Assembly (NCBI GenBank): GCA_026119855.1
Contig: JAOWBW010000356.1
Span: forward strand, 1,054,001-1,118,000
Source of the DNA: Campanula takesimana
Lineage: Eukaryota > Streptophyta > Magnoliopsida > Asterales > Campanulaceae
Direction of reading: 5' to 3'
DNA: 64,000 nt
Both the position numbers and the translations under genes were made by a program. The notes beneath the pieces were generated by a model. The model was not told where the DNA came from, searched no databases, and saw only the letters and a list, made by a program, of their open reading frames with translations. Shown here in pieces: positions 32,075 to 44,419 of the stretch (position 1 is its first letter; each line of letters begins with the position of its first letter).

Positions 32075-32665
32075 GCTATTTTTTTTTTTAAATAACTCTT
32101 GTTTGGGATGGACATTAATTAAAAATATGATAAATATATTGAGGAGTGATGATGTAAAGGGTACAATTTCCTCCATCCCAAAATGATTTTCACATTTGTC
32201 TATTCAAAACTTTGTAAGGATATAAACACTTGCTCACTAGTCATGTTGTTTTTCTGCACATCTAAGCCCAAATTGCAAAAATAAAAAAGATTTTTTTGAG
32301 ACAATAAAAAATAGCAAATGAAAATATCATTTCTGGATAAATAGAGTATCATACATCATCCAATTATGTTTGTAAAGATATTGAGATGCAAAATAAGTAT
32401 TTTAATGCCTTGCAATCGTATGCCCTTTACGTGAAAAATAAAGGACATAAAAATAATAATTATAGGGGATTTAAAAAGAAAAGAGATAGCAAAATAATGA
32501 CCCATATTTGACAATCTATTGGTCAAATGTATATTATATATTAATGCATAATTATTAATGTTATGATACTTAGAGGTAAGAAATGATGGCTTTGCATTAA
32601 CTATCATCATATAGGCTTCAATATATTGAGTAAATTGTTCTCTTAGGATTGGTGAAAAGTTATTA
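32075..32665. other. AT-rich intergenic sequence
   Basis: No gene or recognisable element is seen, apart from a Stowaway-like word near 32170-32190. Confidence 0.5.
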
Positions 32666-32922
32666 CTCCCTCTGTCCCTAAATGAGTGTCCATTTTTAAG
32701 AAATCTTTGTCCCTAAATGAGTGTCTTTTTTTAACATAACTTTCTTCCTAAACGTTTTTTTTCGAAAAAAAAATCACCGGTTTATTTATACGTGCAAAAC
32801 TAAAGGTTTGGAAATGATATTACAAGATTATATATGAATCGTTGTTACCAAATTGTTCAAAAAGTTGAGATTTTCAGTGTCCCTTAAATGAAATTTGGAC
32901 ACTCATTTAGGGACAGAGGTAG
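32666..32922. mobile_element. Stowaway MITE, family A copy 2
   Basis: Ends CTCCCTCTGTCCCTAAATGA and the complement of CTACCTCTGTCCCTAAATGA, flanked by TA. Same family as 13486-13744 and 33758-34014. Confidence 0.85.
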
Positions 32923-33441
32923 TAATAAAATCCAAAATCATTTCCACGCCCCTACCAAGCTATGTAATGTCGATTGGAGGTATATGATCAAGAATAATCT
33001 TATTGAATAATAAGATTACAACCCTATTAATGGATTAATAATAGAGATTAATTAAATTTGAAACGGGTTGCATGCCGGTTTAAAAATACTATCAGCTCTT
33101 TTCCCATCAACAATGCCTTATGTTTTATTTTATTCGTCATTAACGCGTTGTAAATAATTATCAGCTAGAGCGATTCCAAATTCAAGTATAACTTTGGTTT
33201 CATTTGAGAAAAATCTACAAAGTACCCCATTTATTTATTGTGCCCCTTTTGCAATAAAAATGGTTGAGCAAAAGGTAGTAACCTAAACATGTTTAACATA
33301 GTAAAATGATGTGAAAATGACATTGGCTTTCCAAAAATAAAAATAAAAAATGTTGTTTTACATAATTATCACAAGATATTTTAAGTAAAGGTTGGGACTC
33401 TAAACATTTCCATAAAATGAGCAAAAATCACTATTGACTCA
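32923..33441. other. Intergenic sequence
   Basis: Non-coding AT-rich DNA; nothing recognisable on either strand. Confidence 0.5.
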
Positions 33442-33757
33442 TATATAGAAGGGTTAATGACAATTTAGACCCTGAAGTATGTTACCACCCTTTCAATCGA
33501 GCCCTGACTGTCTTTTTTCATCAATTTCAACCTTGGGTTAATTCATTTTCGCCAGTTAGGGCCTTTTGGATGGATTTCGTTAGAAAAGTCAGTTATGTAG
33601 CATGTGCTTGGCACGTGACAGACGGATTGAGTGACTTTGAATTGATATTAGCTATTAAGGGGTTAAGTGAAAATTTCGAAACTTAAAGGATTAAAAAGTA
33701 TTAATAAATAAGCAATAAAGAAATGTATAATTTTATTCTTTTCCTGGCAAAAAAATA

Positions 33758-34014
33758 CTCTCTCTGTCCCTAAATGAGTGTCCATTTTCAAGAAATCTTT
33801 GTCCCAAAATGAGTGTCCTTTTTAACACAGCTTTGTCCCTAAATATTTTTTTTCAATTTTTTTTCACCGGTCTCTTTATACTTGCAAAACTAAATGTTTA
33901 GAAAGGAGATTACAAGATTATATATGAATCTTTGTCACCAAATTGTACAAAGAGTTGAAATTTTCAGATGTCCCTTAAAATGAAATTTGGATACTCATTT
34001 AGGGACAAAGGGAG
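33758..34014. mobile_element. Stowaway MITE, family A copy 3
   Basis: Left end CTCTCTCTGTCCCTAAATGA and the complement of CTCCCTTTGTCCCTAAATGA, flanked by TA. It lies inside the Pack-MULE, so it arrived after that element formed or was carried with it. Confidence 0.85.
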
Positions 34015-34317
34015 TAATTTTTTTTTAATTATTTAAAATCAGTTCATTTCAAAGAAATAATCTTAAATAGATATAATTGGCTGGTAAAAAAAATATTAAG
34101 CTATAATTAGTTAAATAAAATATAGTCATTTAAATTGTTCATCCCAAACCCAACCCCCCATCTTCATTCTTTCATCCCAATCCAAAAATCAACCCTCATC
34201 CTAATGGAAATTCAACCAAATCACATATCAACAACCACTCTTCTTCCCAGCTCATTTTCTCTCCACCTCATTTTCTCTCCACTCCATCACTCCAACTCAT
34301 TTGCGATCTGAACTTGA

Positions 34318-34737
34318 CTAAGACTGCCCCGGCAACGGCAGCGACGCTGGGAGCAACTGCGGCGGCGCTGGGGTTCTGTTGCTTATACCAATACTAGATG
34401 TAGACGTATTGTTGAGAGCGAAGCTGGCCTTGACGGAGAGGCCGGCCATGACGGAGGCAGTTAGCCGGTATTGAAGCTTTTCGGTAGGGAGGATGAAGTA
34501 GATCTGACCGGCTTCTAATTGGTCCTGGAAATCAATAGCGGAAATGAAATCGTCGTAGAACAAGTTGTCGGAGTCACAAAGGAAGAAAGCGAAGGGGGAT
34601 AAGGCTTCCATTTGAATGATTTGAGAGGAGGTAACGGGGAGGGGATATTGTCGTAAATGGCCGTTGAGGGAAATAACAAGGGAGGAATTGAGGTTTTGGT
34701 TATCAATGGCAGATTCCGATGACATACAGGCTCCCAT
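34318..34737 (-). CDS. DUF4228/PADRE-domain protein captured by a MULE
   Basis: An intronless 139-residue ORF begins MGACMSSES, an N-myristoylation-type start. It continues with the DUF4228 (PADRE) pattern: LNGHLRQYPLPVTSSQII, then FFLCDSDNLFYDD, LEAGQIYFILP, LQYRLTASVMAGLSVKASFAL. PADRE proteins are small plant proteins often induced by pathogens or abscisic acid; their biochemical role is not settled. The tail after residue 115 is short and proline/leucine-rich (PAPPQLLPASLPLPGQS) and does not look like the usual family ending, so the C-terminus may be truncated. A CT-rich leader precedes the ATG. Location between MULE TIRs with a 9-bp duplication indicates capture. Whether it is transcribed is unknown. 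Confidence 0.8.
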   Translation of the reverse strand: MGACMSSESAIDNQNLNSSLVISLNGHLRQYPLPVTSSQIIQMEALSPFAFFLCDSDNLFYDDFISAIDFQDQLEAGQIYFILPTEKLQYRLTASVMAGLSVKASFALNNTSTSSIGISNRTPAPPQLLPASLPLPGQS

Positions 34738-35224
34738 TGTTACAATTCCGATGAGGTTTAAATTGAAAGTGGGTGGTTGTTTTGTCGGCGGAGAGAGAGA
34801 GAGAGGGGGGGGGGGTTGTATTAGGAATTAGATCGATGAGGATGAATGAATAGGATAATTAGTTTATTTTATTTTAAAATTTGATCATTTAATTTAATTT
34901 ATTTATTATTTAATATTTTAAAAACAACTTTAAAACTTTTTTATTTAATATTTTAATAATTATTTTAATTTTCATCCTTATTATGTTTCAAATTTTTCAC
35001 TTAATCCCTTATAAAAATATCAATTCAAAGTCACCCAATCCGTCTGTCACGTGCCAAGCACATGCTACATAACTGACTTTTCTAACGAAATCCGTCAAAA
35101 AGGCCCTAACTGGCGAAAATGAATTACCCCAAGGTTGAAATTGATGAAAAAAAGATAGTCAGAGCTCGATTGAAAGGGTGGTAACATACTTCATGGTCTA
35201 AATTGCAATTAACCCTATATAGAA

Positions 35225-36183
35225 ATATAGGGTCTAAAAAACACTTGGTACTTTGAATTTAAATATGTTACTCCGTGTTTTATTTGATAGACTCTATGTA
35301 TCTTTCAAATTTTATCAGATGTTCTTGAAGGGACAAATAGACTCATAGACATATGAAACAGAATCAAAGGGGAGAACAGATGGTTACTATTTTGGATCTC
35401 AATGTTTAGACTTCATAACTATTTCATTGTGGTTTTTATTTTCACTTTAAAAAGTTCCTTGCTTGATATCAAACTTTTAAAACAAATAAGATAAGTTAAA
35501 ACATATTATCCAAATATATATAAATTGACAAAAGAAACGATGTAATATTTTGGCAAAACTAGTAATTTGATCACTTAAAAATACCTAGTTTTAGTTGTGA
35601 TCATTGATTGTTTTTTCTTTCCAAGGTTCTCATCTAGGTATCCAATTTTTATTATGCCATCACTTCCTTTACAACCTTTACAGATCAACCAATTTTCTTT
35701 AACAAAAGTTTATCACGTGCTATCAAATGAGCAAGATCTATTAAAAGGTTAACCGATTCGTCATACGATGTGGATGATAAAACGTAACGGTCATTTGTGA
35801 TTAGAAAAAAAATCCCACTTGTGTGGTGAACTTGACCTGTAAAATTCCCGCTTCTTCGCCTTTCCCTTCTGCTGCTGCTGATGAACAAAATTGAAGTTCA
35901 AAGACGAGAGTATATTAAACATTTTTTTCTATTTCAAAGTCATATGTTAAAGTTTGGTTAAACATATTGATAAACATGTTAAATGTTTAATGGATGTTAA
36001 TCACGTGATGACAGATGACCATCATATCCATCCATCCATCCATCCATCCATCCATCCATCCGTTCGTTAATTATAGATGACTATAACAACCACTCATGCA
36101 TTGGCTAATCAATGAGTCATTCTCAAAGTAATTAAAACCTAATTTTAAAATCAGGAATTCACGTTTTTCTCAGATTGCACTTA
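35225..36183. other. Intergenic sequence with (CATC)n microsatellite
   Basis: No gene recognised. A CATC tetranucleotide run lies at 36026-36061. A minus-strand open stretch at 35685-35888 has no recognisable domain and I do not call it. Confidence 0.5.
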
Positions 36184-36448
36184 CTCCCTCCGGTCCAAAA
36201 TAAGTGTTTTTTTTTGCATTTGCACAATTCTTAAAAAATGCAATTATTATCATGACTTAGTGACAAAATTTCCAATTTTACCACTATTAAGTGTGCAACT
36301 TTCTTACATTAATGTCTCACACTAAAATAATTAATAAAAGAGAACAAGTTTCAATGCAAGGATAAGAGTGACATTTAGCTCAAAAGTGACAATTATTTTG
36401 GACTAAAATTTTAGTCCAAAAGTGACATTTATTTTGGACCGGAGGGAG
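36184..36448. mobile_element. Stowaway MITE
   Basis: Near-perfect termini CTCCCTCCGGTCCAAAATAA on both ends (inverted), flanked by TA. 265 bp. Confidence 0.88.
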
Positions 36449-36791
36449 TACAAATTAATCTCAACCACAAGTTTACTGAGAAAATGATAGGCAAAGTAGC
36501 ACGTGGCAATGGTTTAAAGTTAATTTAATAATCAAACTAAGCTTAATTTGCTGACTAATTGTGATCAAGAGGATAATGATAAGATAAATTAAACAGAGTT
36601 TCTTGATTAAGACAGTGATGGATTATGTAAGAAAGGGTTAGTTAATTAACAGTTAGCGACAAGCCGACAAAATATTGAAATAATTAACCGAAAGTTAATT
36701 TAAAGGTGACAAATAAGGTTGCACGTGTCAGTTACCAATCCCACATTTGAATATCGACGTGGATGATACACTCCCTTATCTTTCATAATTA

Positions 36792-36823
36792 CTAGTGGGT
36801 AACCCGTGCTTTGCACGGGAAAC
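36792..36823 (-). mobile_element. Helitron-like 3' terminus
   Basis: On the minus strand, a 7-bp GC-rich hairpin (CCCGTGC-AAA-GCACGGG, 36803-36819) is followed 7 nt later by CTAG and then T, the layout of Helitron 3' ends (hairpin, then CTRR). The 5' end, which would lie to the right, was not found; the region has been split by later insertions. Confidence 0.45.
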
Positions 36824-37019
36824 TAATTTACTATTTTTCCGTATTTTGTTTTTTATAATTTTATTTAGTAATGTAACATAATAACTTTTTTAATATAACT
36901 ATATTGTATATGAATTAAAATGTTTGCTTATAAATTTAGGAAAATTGTGTTGATTTTTTATTAATAATTAAAATAATTATTATAATTAACTAATATTACT
37001 AATTGTACTTGTTAACATA

Positions 37020-37306
37020 TCCTCCCTCCGTCTCATCCGACTTAGGATTTTCTCTCTCGACACGTGGATTAAGAAATACTACTATAATAAGAGGAAAGAG
37101 AATGAGTGGAGGAGATGTTGTGAGTATGAAAAGTAAAATAGGAGAGAGAATGAGTGGGAGGAATAGTACGAGAATTGTTGTTGTGAGTATGACAAGTGGG
37201 TCCCATTGAATATAAGAATAATATAAACTTGTCATTTTGGGACATCCTAAGTCGAGTGGAACGCCCAAAATGGCAAATTATCCTAAGTCGGGCGGGACGG
37301 AGAGAG
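37020..37306. mobile_element. Stowaway-like MITE
   Basis: Left CCTCCCTCCGTCTCATCCGA and the complement of CTCTCTCCGTCCCGCCCGAC, TA-flanked. The inner halves match (ACTTAGGAT). Confidence 0.7.
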
Positions 37307-37415
37307 TATAATAACTATTTTCTCATAAAAAAACATATATAATAACTATTATTATTCACTAATAATACTAATAGTTATAATTAACCTATATATTAACTAT
37401 TACAATTAATTAATA

Positions 37416-37623
37416 CTCCTTACGCCCTAGAGTAAGAGTCCTACCTTGTTTGTGCACACTTATTAAAGACACAATAGAAAATTGGTAAACATTGCAAGTG
37501 TGTTGAGGGTATAATTGTCAAAACACTATTTATTCTTTCTCATCATTTGTCCTTTTAAGAAATAGACTTTTAGTGGGATGTACAAAAATAGAAAGTAGGA
37601 ATCTTACTCTCGAACGGAGCGAG
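37416..37623. mobile_element. Stowaway-like MITE
   Basis: Left CTCCTTACGCCCTAGAGTAA and the complement of CTCGCTCCGTTCGAGAGTAA, TA-flanked. 208 bp. Confidence 0.7.
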
Positions 37624-37699
37624 TATTATTAATAGTAAATATTAACATTTATTGTATAATGATTAAATAATACTATTAATAATAATTTAACTTATATAG

Positions 37700-40600
37700 T
37701 GACACGCCCCTAAGTCCCGGGATTCCCTAATAGAACCTCGAACCTGGTGCGCGTGACTAACAAGAAACGAGAAACTGAATGACATCTGCTTATATCAAAC
37801 TGACATCATATAAATACTCAAGAGGAACGAGCTAAGATAGCTCACAACGAGTTCTATACCAAGAAATTTAAACCAAATGGTTGTACACAACGGAAAACAT
37901 GCCTAGCACATACGCTGGCATTACAAGAACACTATACAAGTCTACCCAATATACTGAGTCTAAATAACTGATACCCAATCGTTCTCACCAAAACTGGAAA
38001 GGATAACAATCCCCAACAAGAACAACCGCCAAGTAGGCCCTTGCTAAGTCGAGCCTCACAACGTATTACCACTTGCTTTCCTGGGGGGGGGGAAACAAAT
38101 AGACAAGGAACGGGGTGAGATAAATCTCAGTAAGTTACTAGATACAAGTACATAGCATGTTATCATGTAATCATGCAAATCAAGAAGATTATCAAGTAAT
38201 CATGCTCAAGATGTCATCAAGTAACAAGTATATGAGAGGCTAAGCCAACTCATCAAGTAACTAGCACATAAGGCTAAACTAACACGTTACAAAGGATATT
38301 CCAACCTTATTCCTCCCAAGTAAACCATTGTTGTCGTTTGCTTATTGCAGTTGACAAATCACGATCAATCAAGTTGCTGCTGTGCAGTACACAAGAGGAC
38401 CCGGTAACCAGTATCACTCACAAGAACAAGATTCACGAGGTGTTCACGAGTTTAGCATTCACTTTTATCAGGCGTATTGCTCAAATAAAGGAAGCTATGC
38501 CCTTACTATGGCCTGTAGTAAGGGGTCAAGCGCAGATACATAGGCACCCGATTATCACTTTGGCCCCAGCCTCATGATAAGCGTGAACCTATACATCTCC
38601 GAGCAAGCAAGGTGACCAGCTGGACTCACACAAGAATGCACAAGTAGGTATTTACTTGAACTACGAGAGTAGAACTAAGTCCAAAAGTAGTGGACTAGCT
38701 CTTTACGAATCATGTAATCATGTGCTCACTAAAACTAACGAGAATAGAACTCAGTCCAAAAGTAGTGGATCAGTCCTTCATGAACCATGTAAATCATGTG
38801 CTCACCAAATACCAGTACATGTATGCTATATTTGCAAATACAAATCAGTATAACAATGGCACATAATGTGTCCACGTAACATAATCAAGCCAAATTAGAG
38901 TCTATTAATAACAGACCCCAACCAAGTAGTAGGGTATGTCATACTATATCACTTTGTCATATGCCATATTTGCACGTACATATTCATATAACCTTTTAAC
39001 ATACTAATGTGTCTATCACGATACCCTTACTTTCAAGTAGAGCCCAACATCTTAGACTCTAAGCACGTAGTCGAATAGGTCGTATTGTACCTAGTTACAA
39101 TCATACCTCGCGTATATGTATCGTTAATAATTGAATACATTTTCCAACACATATTGTGTTCTATAATCATTGTTTTTTGAATTATCTTCATATTACACTA
39201 GTCCCTCATTCTTTAGGAACTCAACTCAAGAACAAGTTGTTTTATTTATACTTTATATACTTCATTGAGTATATACACGATTAAAACCAAGTACTAGCAC
39301 ATTAGTGCTTGTTCATAGCACTTCAATACACATGTATTAGATTCAAGTATGTTTTAGAATTGATCATTCTCTATCTAGTTCCACATTCCAATTCTTTGGT
39401 TATTCATACCATATATCAAGTAGTCAAGAAGCCACATTCTATCAAGTAGCTATATGCAAGATTTGCACATACACACCAAGGATAGTTCTAACACGTTAGT
39501 GCTTGTTCATAGCACTTTCAAGTTCATTACCATACACACGTATTGGTTTCAAGTCATGTACAAGATTTTATCATCTTACATTCAAGTTCTCAATCCAATT
39601 CTTTGAATGTTCAAGACATGTACAAGAATTAATTATCTTATACTCAAGTTATTATTCCAATCTTTGGATATTCAAGTCATGTACAAGATTTAATTGTCTT
39701 ATACTTCAAGTTCAAGCTAAGTAGATGAGTTATACATCTCATACATACAAGTTCTTAATCATATACTTTGGGATGTTCAAGCTCAATACATTGTTCTAGT
39801 GCCCCTAAGGTACACAAACATTGGAATCAAGACACATATAACACATTAGTGCTTGTTCATAGCACTTTCAAGACATATAAAAGAGTTCTTACTCTTATAC
39901 TTAAGTTCTCATTTGAGTTCTATAAGTGTTCATGTTCAAGACTAAGTTCCAATGCCCCAAAAGGTACATTTACACTTACTAGGATATCTTATACTAAGGC
40001 TCTATGCCTTAGGAGGGATAAGCTTTCATTTCCTTTTAGGTTTAAAACACCTTTGTGAAACAGGGGACTTGGGCGGTCGCCCACTCCCCACCTGGGTGGT
40101 CGCCCAGACTAGACCTTTTTGAACCCCAACTCTGATCATCTCGGCGGTCACCCATAACTCCTCTGGGCGGTCGCCCATAAGCCTGTAGCTCAATTTTTTC
40201 ATTTTGCCTGTAAGTCAAATTTCACCGTCCCAAGCGTAGGAGTATACTTTTCTAACACTTTTAACAAACCCAGAAGTATACTAACAAGTTCAAAACACTT
40301 ATTTCAAGGGAAACTCTTTCTTTTTACCGTTCCCAAATAATAGAATAATTTTCTTTTTATTCCATTTAAATATTTCACCGTCCCAAAAGTACGAGTATAA
40401 TTTTCTAATATACTAATATAAACATTTAGGGATACTTCCATTCATTTCCCCGTACCACAAATAATGGTACAATTTTTCTAATAATATTTAAATCAAGTTA
40501 ATATTTTACCGTCTCACGAGTAGGAGTATAATTTTTTTTAAACTTTCAAACCATTTAGGCTCATGTATTCTGTACCTAGTATAAAAATACTCCCTTCGTC

Positions 40601-41175
40601 CCAATTTTACAAGTATCACAAAATTCAACCAAATCACGAAATTAACAAGCACAAGTATCAAGAATAACACATAGGCATGTTATTACAAGCAAGGAGAGCT
40701 AGTGACTTACCTACTCCGAAATCAAATTCACCCAAACTAATTTCTGTTCGGCAGGAAATGCTCTACTCACCGCCCTGATCATTTATGCGAAGTCGGATTT
40801 TCGAACAGATGCATAGTTAAGCAAGAGGAGGCGAGAATAGGGTAAACCCTAACTTTTCTTTTATGAAACAAAAGAAAGTACGAGAAATAAATTGGGGATA
40901 ACAATCATCTGAAGAGGCAACCCAACTTTTTATCCTTATGATATTTTCAAAAATTGCAATTAAGCCCCTCAAGTTTCAACTTTGACAAAGAGGCCCCTAA
41001 AGTTTCAATTTGAGCATTTTAGCCCCTACAATTTATTTTTTCACAAATGATCCTAATGTTTCAACTTAAACAATTAGGACTTAAACTTGCTCAATTAGTT
41101 AAATAATTAACTAAATTAAAATAGCATATAAATATGCAAGGCAAGAATTTAACAGGAATTAGGACGGGCGTTACA
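37700..41175 (-). repeat. 3' LTR of the LARD-like element
   Basis: 3476 bp. It contains internal degenerate repeats: CATTAGTGCTTGTTCATAGC three times (near 39300, 39495, 39845) and TCAAGTCATGTACAAGATTT variants (near 39550-39690). A GC-word cluster (four GGGCGGTCGCCCA-type words) lies at 40071-40178. A lone Stowaway-like end (CTCCCTTCGTCCC) near 40590 is shared with the other LTR. Confidence 0.92.
40071..40178. repeat. GC-rich palindromic words, LARD 3' LTR
   Basis: Four variants of GGGCGGTCGCCCA in about 110 bp; each can fold as GGGCG-GT-CGCCC. The partner LTR has only three (48250-48332). Confidence 0.85.
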
Positions 41176-42268
41176 TCCTCCCCTCCTTAAAGAAAATTCG
41201 TCCTCGAATTTTACTGATCGAAATTATAACACATATAAATAACAAATAGAACTCAAGAATAGCAAGAATATAGTATACCACACCATATTATCAATTACCT
41301 GCGAGTATTATTCTCACATAACCTTCTCGATACCGTGACTTTCCCATGAAACTTTCACAAGAAGCATTCGTGCTCAAGACAAGAATCAAGTATCCATACA
41401 ACCAATTACCCATATACCAAGTAATTCGGGTGATGGAATTTCCACTAAATAGCAAGCTCATACAATAGCCACAAGGAAATCCACTTCACATGCTCGCAAC
41501 ATATGATCAAGAAGCAACCTCGGTTAAATATCCAGGGTGCTCAGAAAAATTAAAACAAGGTGTAGAACAAGATGTAGAACAAGAATCACTGTCATATATT
41601 ATATCCACAAGTATCCCATGTAATCAAGATGTATCGATCATAACATCACAACACATAAAGTCAAGCAGATTTGATTAATCAATCCACTATAACCAATATA
41701 TTCGGGACTTATATATTAAATGATAATCCTTCCACGAAATCCATCGCAATATATTTACAAATCTCGAAGGATTATAACAAATCAAACGATCTCTGATATT
41801 CTGCTTTCAAATAATCGCAATTCAAGGATTTAGTTAAATACTCAAAAAATTTCTTCCAATTCAGTACCATCAATCATGAAATACAAGTCGTTATGTTCAA
41901 TGAATCCGCTAATACAATAGCCGTAGGATCACAATCAGTTTCAAATCATGAGTAGAATTATTCTATTCATAAAAATTCAATCTCCTCGAAGCATATACAA
42001 GTACGTTACCATTTTGAATTAACACACGTTTTATCTCTTGTTCGAGCTTCACTATGCATAATGAATTTATCATATCCAATATATTGGTGAATCTTGAGAT
42101 ATATACGAGAAAATAGTAACACTGGTCATATCCTCCAAATAACCATCATACTAGTCGAATCCACTAGGCAAGGTCAAATTCTGAAGTTGTGGTCATCCAT
42201 CATTTCAATATAAAAAAATTGGCTTCACTTTATCAATCCATCGGAAAGTGTAGCTTTCTGTGTCAAAT
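41176..42268 (-). other. Non-coding interior of the LARD-like element, left part
   Basis: Begins with the polypurine tract (plus-strand TCCTCCCCTCCT). The remainder is AT-rich and I find no gag, protease, RT, integrase or RNase H motif on either strand. Confidence 0.7.
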
Positions 42269-44414
42269 TGTCACGACCCGAAATATAGACTCTATTTTAT
42301 TAGTAATTAAATGATTTTATTTAATTATTTGCTTATTTATTTATTTAAATTATTATTTATTTAAATAATTATGTGTGCATCTTATGTGTTATAATAATTT
42401 ATGCCTAGCATTTTATTTGGGTCATTTGGGCTTGTGTGGAAGTGTTGAGTCTTAATTGTTAGTTGGGAGTGTAGTATTTGTGTGTAGTGTGAGAGAGGGG
42501 GCCTAAGTGTAAATGTTTGAATTATTCCCCCCTACTCCTTCCCTCACCTCCCTACTCTCCTCCTCACTCATCTTCCTCTTCCCAGAAATCTCTCTCTCTC
42601 TCTCTCTCTAAGCAAAAGTGGTAAGTTTTCTTCTCCTTCTTCTCTCTTCTTTTTCTTCATCTTCCTCTCATAATCTCTCATTTCTTAAAACGTGAACATT
42701 GTTTAGATCGTCGATAGGATCGCGTAGAATCAAAAAGATTTGAAATCCATCAACTTTGAGAATTTTGCAAGTAAGTTACTTTTCCCCCATTTTAATGCTA
42801 AAATGTTCATATCATGCTTAGATAATGTTTGATGTGTTGTATTTGAAGTTTGGTTGGGTTTTGAATTTATTGGGAATTTATTTGGAGTTTTGATCAAAAA
42901 TGGTGAAATCTTGAATGTTGGTTTGATTCTTGATTTTGGTTGTTAAATGTTGTTATATGAGTCTTTTTAGACTTATTAGTTGTTTTGGCACATTAGTACA
43001 TGAGTTGGAAGTTGGGATTTTGGTTAAATGTGTTTTGGGTTTGAAAATGGAAGAACCCATGTTGTTCTTCCCGATTTCTGGCAATCCGGAAGGTTGGGCG
43101 GCCGCACAAAACTTCCTGGGCGACCGCGCATCTTTCTGAAAGCTTTTGTTCTAGTTTTGAGGCTTTTTGGGCGACCGCACAACCCACTTTGGGCGGCCGC
43201 ACAGAACCCCTGAAACTTTACATTTTGTTAATTTGTGAAATTGAAGAACGTGCTTTGGTCTAAGTCTTGGGTGTCCTTTTAGTTGACCTTAGTGACATTG
43301 TAGTACACTATAGTGATAGAATTGAGTCCCTTGTGATCAAGTTTGTGTTGGAAATTAATTAAGTGTTAATTGTGATTGTGGAACACTTTAATTGTGCGTT
43401 GTTGGTATGTTTCACTTGATTGGTGACTTCTTGGTATGGTTTACCTTTGTGGTGATTTAATTGGATTGGTTCCCTACTTTGGAACCTCAAGTTGTTCATT
43501 CATGCTAAATTATTATACTTAGCATTTATTTGAAAGTCCAGCTGGTATTTTGTGTGTGTTTGGGCGATGGGAAAGATTATAATGGCAAAGCCAAGTCCAT
43601 TATAATGTTGACCATTGTTTTGCCCCCTTCTTTACCCCTTCTCCAGATTGGCCTTGGAAAGGATAAGTCAGCGTTCCTTTGTGAATGTATCTGGCTAACG
43701 GGCATGACTTTGTGTCATGGTCCTTGTCCTTTGTGACACTTTTATGGTTATTGGTTGTTCCGGTACCGGGGTTTTCTCTTCGGCTTTCATGCTATTATGA
43801 AGATGATGATTTGGTTGATTATTGAAGCTGCGCAGCGATCCTTTATTTGGATGTTCCGGTTTGGAAAACCTTGGCTATATCCTTTGTTATGTGTTTATTT
43901 CCGCTGCTATCTGTTATGTGATAAATGCTATGTGCTATGTGATATTTATTATTGCTTATAGTATATTGCATCATAGCATGTCATGTAGTTTGCATTAGTA
44001 ACTTATTGAGATTTATCTCACCCCTTTTCTTTTGTCTTTGTTTTTCCTTAACCCCCCCCCAGGTGCTAAGGATTAGTCTCGCTGATCACGAGATAGAGGA
44101 CGTCGAGTGCGAATCCATCCTTTTGGGGAAGGTTGTTATAGGTTGGTTTACATTATGTAAATGTGTAACCATTTTGGGATAGATGTACCAAACATTGACG
44201 TCATTAAGAATTTTATATTGGTATTTTGTTGTACATAAACTTGTGGAAGTTTATGATAGTTGTAATGGTTTTTATCAACTGGTTTTGTAAAACTTTGGAT
44301 TATCACCTTTTGGTTATTAAATGGAAATTTTTAACTTCAGTATTTCTGAGTTTTGGTTTTAGAGTCGACGTCCAGCTCGCGGTCCCGGGGCCCGCGGGGT
44401 CCGGGGTCGCGACA
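42269..44414 (+). mobile_element. Solo LTR, chromovirus-type
   Basis: 2146 bp from TGTCACGACCCG to GGGTCGCGACA with a perfect CAAAT duplication (42264-42268, 44415-44419) and no internal domain. The plus orientation is inferred from the conserved phrase TAACTTATTGAGATTTATCT followed by CACCCC (43999-44023), which appears reverse-complemented in the surrounding LARD LTRs. A GC-word cluster lies at 43096-43204 and a (TC)n run near 42592-42609. Confidence 0.88.
43096..43204. repeat. GC-rich palindromic words in the solo LTR
   Basis: Four words (GGGCGGCCGCACA, GGGCGACCGCGCA, GGGCGACCGCACA, GGGCGGCCGCACA) arranged in two pairs in an AT-rich LTR. Confidence 0.85.
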
Positions 44415-44419
44415 CAAAT

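Larger units (their letters stand above)
33451..35215. mobile_element. Pack-MULE carrying a PADRE-type gene
   Basis: Terminal inverted repeats of about 260 bp (33451-33712 and 34955-35215) begin GGGTTAATGACAATTTAGAC and the complement of GGGTTAATTGCAATTTAGAC. The 9-bp duplication TATATAGAA is perfect (33442-33450, 35216-35224). The cargo (about 34140-34860) has higher GC than its surroundings and contains an intact ORF with 5' flanking sequence. A family A Stowaway MITE is nested at 33758-34014. No transposase is present, so movement would depend on enzyme supplied from elsewhere. Confidence 0.85.
36824..37699. other. AT-rich host block with two MITEs
   Basis: Non-coding. Repeated TAATACTATTAATAGT and TAACTATTA words occur here and again at 49330-49648 and 59749-59790. 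These stretches were once contiguous before the LARD-like element and the Copia solo LTR inserted. Confidence 0.6.

Noticed and set aside
35685..35888. 67-codon minus-strand open frame
   Set aside because: No recognisable domain, no splice context and no paralogue seen; could be chance.
38338..38577. Open frames in the LARD LTRs (also 46510-46827, 39768-40058, 48028-48237)
   Set aside because: Shared only because the LTRs are direct repeats; no start context or domain, and the frames shift with small indels.
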